DNA from: Bursaphelenchus xylophilus
Taxonomy: Eukaryota > Nematoda > Chromadorea > Rhabditida > Aphelenchoididae
Direction: 5' to 3'
Assembly (NCBI GenBank): GCA_904066235.2
Contig: CAJFCV020000001.1
Location: 13,201,291 to 13,265,290 of the forward strand
DNA length: 64,000 nt
Shown: positions 57,059-64,000 of the stretch, in pieces
Position numbering within the stretch: the stretch's first letter is position 1
How the letters are laid out: each line of letters starts with the position of its first letter
Made by a program: the position numbers and the translations under genes
Notes under the pieces: generated by a model
Databases searched by the model: none
Told to the model about the DNA's origin: nothing
Seen by the model: only the letters and a program-made list of their open reading frames with translations

Positions 57059-57465
57059 TTTTCAGCACTTATTAGGGCGCTCTAATTACTGGTACTAACA
57101 AATTCATTCATTCCATGTCACGAATATCAGCTTTTATTAAAAATTTTGATCGATTATGTGGGAATAACTAAGATATGGGTGATTTTCGTTGGTCAAAAAT
57201 GTTTCTAGAAGGTTACCACGTGGAATAATTCGTTGTTATGGGCTTGTAAACTCATGGGCAATGTATTTATAGACAGAAGAAAGACCCGGCTAGACACTGG
57301 AAGCGAGTGCAACATAAATTAATATAAATTACAACAAAATTTTTGTTCAAACTGATGCAGTATGCCTTAACTTGAAGTAATAGACAGGAAAAAGGTTTCT
57401 AAAGCCAATCCACATCACCTTGTCTATATCAAATCTACTTGCACTATGGATAATATAATTGATAT
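57059..57465. other. Convergent 3' region between TMEM170 and LYSMD
   Basis: About 400 bp shared by the 3' ends of two converging genes. It is free of the repeat families seen elsewhere, and no further gene was seen. Confidence 0.45.
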
Positions 57466-58916
57466 TCAAGTCGATGAAACATGCGCGTGATGCACATGTT
57501 CTCGCTGATGTTGATGTCTGAGCTCGAGTTCGGCTTCGTTTCGCTCCTCCATCAGCGTTAGTATCAGTGGGATCACCACAAACATCAAGAGGACACCAAC
57601 AATCAGAAAAATGGTCCCTGAAAGTACTAAAATTGCGAAAAATTGGGGAAAAATCTAACTAAAAAGCATAAAATGGGTAGAAAAAGTTCACTGAAGCTTC
57701 AGTCATGGTATTTTCCTACCTTTCAATGCGTTATCGGGAGCTGAAGCGTTCACAAAATGGAATCGAGAGCCATCTTCGAGCGCTGGGGATGGGGGAAGTT
57801 GCGACCTCACCGCCGCTACCGTTTTATCGGTTTTGCCGAGTAGTTTGTCGATCCGCTCTTTTGCTGAGTCTGGTTGACTTCCTGACCACCTATCATCTTC
57901 ATCGGAATCCTGGATCAGAGGGGTCTTATCATTTGAATTTATCGTCCGAAGTGGCTCTAAAACAATATAAAAATTTATTTCATCTCTTACACAAATTTTT
58001 GATTATTCTCACCTTCACTAGGCGCCCGTAGCGTCGAGACTCTTGGTTCGGCAATTCCATCATTGTTTATCAACGAATATCCGGTCTGCTCTTTGTGGAG
58101 TTCGTTCAAATAATGAAGACGCAGCCCTGGGATGGGAACTTTCACGTATCTGAGGGCATAGATGTCTTGGTCAGCAATGATATTGTTGGATCTTTTGATT
58201 TCAGCAACCTGAAACACTTGATTTTCATATTCAAACGAACTTCTTTGAGGTTTATCTTGTTTTAGGCATAGATAATGTATCGACCCAATTTTCGACAAGA
58301 ATTTTAAAAACTTCATGAACAAAAGACTTGGCAAATCCAAGCTGACATCAGAGGGTTCCTAAAAATCGCAGAAACAATAGTAAAATCATACCGGAACAGA
58401 GTAGAACAACCCAATCTTCTGTAGTGTATCACTGGCATGAATTTTGTGATCGACATAGCCCTTGTTCTCATCTACAAAGGGTTCTGTCGATGTTGTCGGA
58501 TTCTGTACACGTTGTCTCGACCTCAGCTCCACATCTTCCATGTTCTTCTTTCCGGTGAAATAGTCGAGAAGCGAGTAAATCTTGTAATCTGTTAATTTGA
58601 AAAGAGATCAAATCTCTTTTCAAATATGCTTCAAACAACCTAGAAAAGGCTGGATAGAGAGAGTAGGCAATAATATATCAGAAAAGGTAAAGCTCATCAA
58701 GTACAACACGAAAAAATCAAGGTTTAGATGTTAAAGAGACGTGTAATATCAAAAAATACCTAAATCTATATAAAAATCGAATAAAGCCGCCACATAAACG
58801 AGATCATCAGCCAAATTATTCATAACCACATCAAAAAACCGCTGTGGCAAAGGGAACCCGACGCAGATCCACACGTAGAGTCGTCCAAAAACCGGTTTAT
58901 CCCACCCGCTTCCCAT
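57466..58916 (-). CDS. LysM-domain membrane protein, LYSMD3/4 type, 312 aa
   Basis: Exons in transcript order 58760-58916, 58392-58588, 58013-58208, 57720-57956 and 57466-57617. One LysM domain (about residues 100-143; ASDTLQKIGLFYSVPV, EIKRSNNIIADQDIYALRYV) is followed by an acidic linker and a single membrane span at about 264-285 near the C terminus, ending His-rich. This is the layout of LYSMD3/4; human LYSMD3 is a Golgi protein reported to sense chitin and needed for Golgi integrity. Alignment with the family begins at about Met69 (MEDVELRSR, ATG 58539-58541). The upstream exon adds 68 residues with hydrophobic segments and joins in phase by GT-AG, so both starts are plausible; I give the longer model. 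Confidence 0.85.
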
Positions 58917-59481
58917 TCCCCTGATGTCTCGATAAGCGCAACGCGAAAAAAAGACTTCCTACGTTGCGACGCTGTTTTTTATGTTCGCATCCGGCCGGCT
59001 ATTGCTTCTGATTCCACGTTTCGTCTGCTCTTCACGTCCATTCCGACGTGAGACGAAGTGTCACGGAATTATCGGAGACTGAACGAAGTGTCACAACTTT
59101 TATTGGATTTCTATTTTCTGGTCTGATTTGTAAGGTGAGCTGTTTTGGAACACAAATCCTTATCGCAAAGTATGTAAAAGAGCATAAAAAATTGGTTTTG
59201 ATTGACCGCTTCGACCCACTTCCATTTTTTAACGGAGAATTTGCTTTTCCGATATTACACTTGTTTTTAATGTTCAGCCCCCCTTTCTTCAGTTATTTTA
59301 CTGTCTCGCGCGACCATTTTCGGTTCAATCAGGGTTTAACTTCGACGAGCCTTTAATCGTTTTTCGATTTAAGTTAAATTCACATTTTTAGGTGGACTGA
59401 TCTTCGACTGGTGGTTCTAGATCCTTATCTGGCCGAAGATTCCCTCAGACTTGCGTCGTTTCTCAGCCTGAGTTGGCGAAA
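58917..59481. promoter_or_regulatory. Divergent promoter region between LYSMD and SAC1
   Basis: 565 bp between two divergent start codons, with mixed composition and no copies of the repeat families. GACGAAGTGTCAC occurs twice (about 59052 and 59083), a possible shared element. No TATA box is apparent. The frame 59048-59356 has no domain. Confidence 0.4.
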
Positions 59482-62400
59482 ATGCCGTTCGAGGTTTACG
59501 AACGGTATAACCTGTGAGTTTTTTTCAGTTTTTGCGTTTTGGGTTAGAATTTCGCCGCATAATTTGTGTTTTCCTTTAGGTACATAACACCAGATTTGTT
59601 TTGCATTGAGCCACGTCGGAAAGACGGTTCCGTGGTCGGAGAGAACTATCTGCGGATTGACCGAATCACAAATGAGGTGGATTTGTTCAGTAAGTCCTTT
59701 ATTATTTTTGTTTTTCTGTTTTTAGAACGATTCTTGGCGAATGACCAGATTCAGCTAGTATAACGCTCAAAATCCTCTGGTTTTGAATTTTTCTTTCGGA
59801 TTTTTGCTTCCTATATAAGGCCAAATATTCTAGGCAATGCCAAGAATCCAATTCCAATTGCTCAAGCGGAAGTAAAAGCCATCTACGGACTTTGGGGCAT
59901 TATTCCTCTGCTTGGTGGGAATTATCTGTGTGTAATTACCAAAGCATCGATTATTGGGATTCTTAATGGCTCTGAGATTTACCATGCCGACCAGTCGGAG
60001 GCTATTCCCTATCAGATCGGTCAAATGCATCTCACGCAGCGCCAGCGGAGCTTCAATAATGTCTATGTGGACATGCTGAAGAGTGCGTTGAATCAACGCG
60101 GTTTCTACTTTTCCTATGACTATGATTTGAGTCGATCAATGCAATGGCTCAGTGAGAACTCTTCTCCCGATTTTAGGGATCGAGCGCTCTATGATAGAGT
60201 GAGTTTTGGACTTTTGTTTTGATGGACGTCTAGTCTAATATAATTTTGTGCTGTAATGTTTGTTTTTTTGTTTTCAGGCGGCTGTTTGGTACCTCTGGAA
60301 CAACTATCTGATCTCTCCGTTGAGTCGACGTGCAGAAGTCAGTGATTTACCTCGGTTGAATTACTTTATGACCTTATTTTAGCTTCAAAAGTATTGTCTT
60401 CCCATAATCCACGGGTTCGTCGGAATTCGCGAATGTTTCTTGAAAGGACATGCATTCAAGCTGGTTATCATATCCAGAAGGCCCATCGAACGGTACGAGC
60501 TTTTTGAATATTATTTTTTTCGATTTTTAGACACCCATCTCATGGATAATATAATTTCAGTCCGGGTGTCCGATTTATCGTCCGCGGAGTGGACGCGAAT
60601 GGGTCGTCCGCTAATTTTGTCGAGACTGAGCAAATTATAGAGTTCGATAATGGTGGGAGAGTGGAGACTCGACGCTGGACATCACTTCTTCAACTTCGCG
60701 GATCAATTCCATTGCTTTGGAGCCAAAAACCCAACCTCAAATGGCAACCGCAGCCGTACATGCGGCCGCAGGACGACCAGACCGAAGCCTTTGTTAGCCA
60801 TATGAAAGAACTCAGGAGGAGGTACGGAGGAACCCACGTTATTGTGAATTTGGTCAACCAAAAGGGGAGAGAGCACAGTGTTGGAGGAGAGCTGGCCAGA
60901 GTTTCGTTGCAGGTGAGAGGGCTTGGAAAAGTTGGAAAGGGCGATTTTGGAGGGGTTTATGAGGTTGTAGGCGAGAATTGAAAGTAAAGTGCGAAAAATT
61001 TTGGCTACACTTCATTTGGGGAAGATGTTGGCAAAAAAATGAAATTTACGAATTGCCGGAGGGTATTTAGGTGGAAATTTCGTTTTGTTTTATTTTTTAC
61101 CTTCTGTGGAGCCAAAAAAATCATTTGAAAATGCTGAAAAAAAATTATCAAAATTTTTGGAAATGAAAAAAAAATTTACGAATTGCCGTTTTAGCGGAGG
61201 AAATTATTTTTTTTTTATTTTTTACTAGAGCCAAAAAACCCATTTTTTCTCCACTAAAATAGCCTCCGGGAATTTGGAAATTTTATTTTTTTTTCATTTC
61301 CAAAATTTCTGAGAAAAAAATTTTTGTGGTGATTTCAAATTGAAATTCGCTAAAAAAAGAATTTTGAACATTTTTCGGCGTAAAAATCAAAAAAAAAAAA
61401 AAAAAAAAAAGAATTTTTTTTTTTGAATTTTTTTCAGGCCTCCCTCGACTTTGTCCGCTACATCCCATTCGATTTCCATCGGGAATGCAAAAATTTGAAC
61501 TGGAGCCGGCTCAGCCTCCTCCGCGACACGCTGAAGCCGCTCCTCCGAGAGTTTGGGTTCTTTTCGTCGGCCGAAAACCGAAAACAAAAGGGATTCTTCC
61601 GAACGAATTGCATGGACTGCCTCGACCGGACCAATGTGGCCCAAGCGATGATCGCCAAAGAGTCCCTCAAAGATCAATTGATTCATCTGGGAATCTTCGC
61701 CGAACAAGACGACTTGGACCATTTCGACACATTCCTTTTTGTTTTTAGAAATTGTAGGTTTAGTTTTTGGGAAACCGCGTTATGCAGAAACAAAAGAGAT
61801 TTCTGGTTGAAAAATTGTTTTTGGATTTTTCCTGGTTTTGTTTGCGCTTAGGTGATATTAAAATTTGAATTTTTGAAGCTGTATGCGAAATTTTGAAATC
61901 GCGTTATGCAGAAACAAAAGAGATTTTTGATTCAAAAAAGCGGATTTTTTTGCAATTTTTGAGGTTCTGATTACACGGGATGAAGTTAAAATTAGACTTT
62001 TAAAGGAATATCCGAATTTTTAAAATCGCGTTATGCAGAAACAACCGATTTTTGATGGAAAAATGTTTTTTTTTGCGATTTTTTCCAGGATTTTATTACA
62101 CTGAAATGAAATTAAAATTGGGAACTTTCTATTCCAATTTACGCGTAATTTACGAATCGCGTTATGCAGAAACAATTGGGATTTTTTCCGAAATTTCGCC
62201 AAATATTTTTCTCATCACTTATTTCTTGATTTTTTCCAGTATGGGCCGATAATGGCGACGAAATCAGCCGACAATACGCTGGAACAGGCGCCCTGAAAAC
62301 GGATTACACACGGGTGGGGAAGAGGACCACGCACGGTGCGGTCCAGGACGGAATCAACGCATTGACTAGGTACTACAAGAACAACTTTACTGACGGATAT

Positions 62401-63144
62401 AAATTGGTGAGTGTCTTCGGAAATAGGAGAAAAAATGATGGGTTTTGCCATTTTTGTTTCAAATTTATGCGGATACATTTTATACGATCAAACATGTTTC
62501 ATCGTATAACATGTCCAAAAAAGTTTCGATATGGCTGGAACTTTTGGGAAGTGATTTACGGCCTATAGAAAGGGTTTGTTTATAATTTGAAGGAAATCTG
62601 AAAGTCGGTCTTTGAGAAAACTTAGAAAAAAGTGATAAAAAAGTAAGTTTTCTCAAAGATCTACTTTCAGATTTACTTCAAATTTTCCACAAACTTTTTC
62701 TGTAGGCCGTAAATCAATTCCCAAAAGTTTCAGTCGTATCGAAAGTTTTTTTGGACATGTTATACGATGAAACATGTTTGATCGTATAAAATGTGCCCAC
62801 GTAAATTCCCGTTTTCAAATTGATTTTCAGGCCTTTTTGACCCTAAAACCGAGTATTTCAATTTTCCCGCATTTTAGGACGCGATGAATCTCCTGCTCGG
62901 CTACTACAAACTGCCCGAAATGGGCGCCCCCGAAGACCTGGACCGCCCACTGGTCAGCTGGGACGCGAACGGCTTCGCGGTGGTGGGCGCCGTCTTCTCC
63001 ATGGCCATGACCCTGCTGTGCGTCCTCATCTCCGAGAACATGACCGCCACCATCTTCTGGTTCGTCATCTTCTTGGCGTTCGCCGCGTTTATCTACCTCA
63101 ATGGAGAGGAGTTTGTGCGAAAACCCAAACTCAAAAAGGACTAA
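59482..63144 (+). CDS. SAC1: SAC1 phosphoinositide phosphatase, 592 aa
   Basis: Exons 59482-59513, 59580-59689, 59834-60198, 60278-60337, 60383-60492, 60561-60912, 61438-61753, 62240-62406 and 62878-63144 join in frame. SAC domain motifs: [49 protein letters not shown], and the catalytic [12 protein letters not shown] with Cys401 and Arg407 of the CX5R loop. Then [20 protein letters not shown] and two membrane spans (about 534-553 and 559-577). The C terminus KLKKD fits a KXKXX COPI retrieval signal, as in human SACM1L. The enzyme hydrolyses PI4P (and PI3P) on ER and Golgi membranes and controls lipid transfer at contact sites. Length agrees with the human protein (587 aa). Confidence 0.96.
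61780..62190 (+). repeat. Tandem repeat in SAC1 intron 7
   Basis: Four copies of a roughly 110-130 bp unit, each marked by CGCGTTATGCAGAAACA (about 61782, 61907, 62027, 62158) followed by a GATTTTTG stretch. Copies differ in their middles. They occupy most of intron 61754-62239. Confidence 0.85.
62465..62805. repeat. Palindrome in SAC1 intron 8, about 340 bp
   Basis: The ends carry ATTTTATACGATCAAACATG and its inverse, then TCATCGTATAACATGTCC and its inverse. The arms continue to a centre near 62635. The TATACGAT motif links it to the palindrome at 38766-39330. Confidence 0.9.
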
Positions 63145-63767
63145 TTTTTTTGACATAAAGATGCCAGAAAAAGGTGGATAAAAGTTTTTTTTTGGAGGCT
63201 GGGAATGATGCGGAAAGGATTTGAAATTTTTTTTGAACGAAATTTTTTGATTTTTTTTGAAATTAAAATTTTTTAAAATTTTTTTTAAATACGAAAAAAT
63301 TTCAAATTTTTTCACTGTATCGACCCAAATTTTCGATACAAATTTAGAGCAAAAATCATGTGATTTTTTTCCCAACCGAGAATTTATATTTATTTTAGCG
63401 TAATTGAATATGTATCAAGTCATTTCGTAACTAATAAAAAATAAATTTAACGTTTCAAATTTTTTGGTTCTGATAATTTTATTACATACAAATAAAAAAT
63501 GGAGTGAAATCACTGGTTTAAACCAAAAAAAAATGCGATGAAACAACAATATTATGTAATGGTATTTTTATAAAAAATTAGTGAAACGCAAAATATTTGG
63601 AACGGAAATTTTTTTTTCAATTTCTGTTCCATGAGATCAAAGAAAGACCCATATAAAATGCGGTCAAATTTCGCATAGCGAATTGTTTGACCAAAAAAAT
63701 TTTTCCTTTTCCAAAAAAAATTTCCCTTATTTGTCGACAATATTATACGCTGAGTAGAAGTCGCAGC
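63145..63767. other. Convergent 3' region after SAC1
   Basis: AT-rich spacer. AATAAAAAATAAA at about 63433 is a likely SAC1 poly(A) signal. No repeat family or gene was recognised. Confidence 0.5.
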
Positions 63768-63921
63768 TTATTGCGCCTCAACATCGGACTTGAGAAAGAT
63801 TGGAGGCGAGTTTTCGGTCGATTCGGCACGATTTTCCTGTTCGTGGGTGTCGGTGAAGAAGGTTGGGCAATTTTTCGTGAGGAGGGAGTTGATCTCGGCT
63901 AGCGCAAGAGGGTCATCGATT
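63768..63921 (-). CDS. Last exon of an unidentified gene, partial
   Basis: An open minus-strand frame ending TAA (63768-63770), preceded on its 5' side by an AG acceptor at 63922. It encodes about 50 residues (IDDPLALAEINSLLTKNCPT onward), hydrophilic and Glu/Ser-rich near the end. Composition is GC-richer than the flanks, as for other exons here. The rest of the gene lies beyond the window, and no family was recognised. Confidence 0.5.
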
Positions 63922-64000
63922 CTTAAATCAGTGAAAATTAATTTTAGACACAAAAATTTTTTTTTTAAAAATCAAAAAATCTCAAAATTTTTTGTCTTAT

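Noticed and set aside
59690..59833. Possible extra SAC1 exon at 59726 ([11 protein letters not shown])
   Set aside because: Including it breaks the phase into the exon at 59834. Direct splicing 59689 to 59834 gives the continuous SAC domain.

Overview
This window reads as nematode genomic DNA. The protein genes are split by many small introns with GT-AG borders and strong TTTTCAG-type acceptors, the exons are GC-richer than the T/A-homopolymer-rich introns and spacers, and the best protein matches are to metazoan families. I cannot name the species. All exon models were read by eye from splice sites, reading phase and family resemblance. No transcript evidence was available.

Layout. 1-7037: repeats only. 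7038-10993 (+): a 439-residue acidic protein of unknown family, whose last exon and 3' region are tandemly duplicated at 12307-14102. 14102-22552: mobile-element territory, with an 8-bp-TSD DNA element (14547-16110) interrupted by a Tc1/mariner-type element, many short inverted-repeat elements, and a 1.4 kb palindrome. 22553-29295 (+): an SLC6-type sodium symporter. 30286-34992 (-): thioredoxin. 34993-36560: a GCAC-N-GTGC repeat array. 36561-38086 (-): a secreted LEA-like helical protein. 39712-44823 (-): GMPPA (GDP-mannose pyrophosphorylase alpha), with a 1.5 kb palindrome in intron 1. 45752-46535 (+): SNRNP27. 47195-50122 (+): EDC3. 51757-57058 (+): TMEM170, whose 4.85 kb second intron contains a complete tyrosine kinase gene on the other strand (53257-56113). 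57466-58916 (-): a LYSMD3/4-type LysM membrane protein. 59482-63144 (+): SAC1 phosphoinositide phosphatase. 63768-63921 (-): the last exon of an unidentified gene running off the window.

The conserved genes are mostly housekeeping (splicing, decapping, nucleotide-sugar supply, phosphoinositide turnover, redox, ER/Golgi membrane shape). They look like independent neighbours rather than one pathway.

The striking part is the non-coding DNA. Palindromic elements fill introns and spacers. A short interrupted palindrome, GCAC-N-GTGC, recurs throughout in arrays. The nested kinase gene sits between two inverted copies of a 406-bp composite block, and three of its five introns are ordinary short introns each almost filled by one palindromic element.
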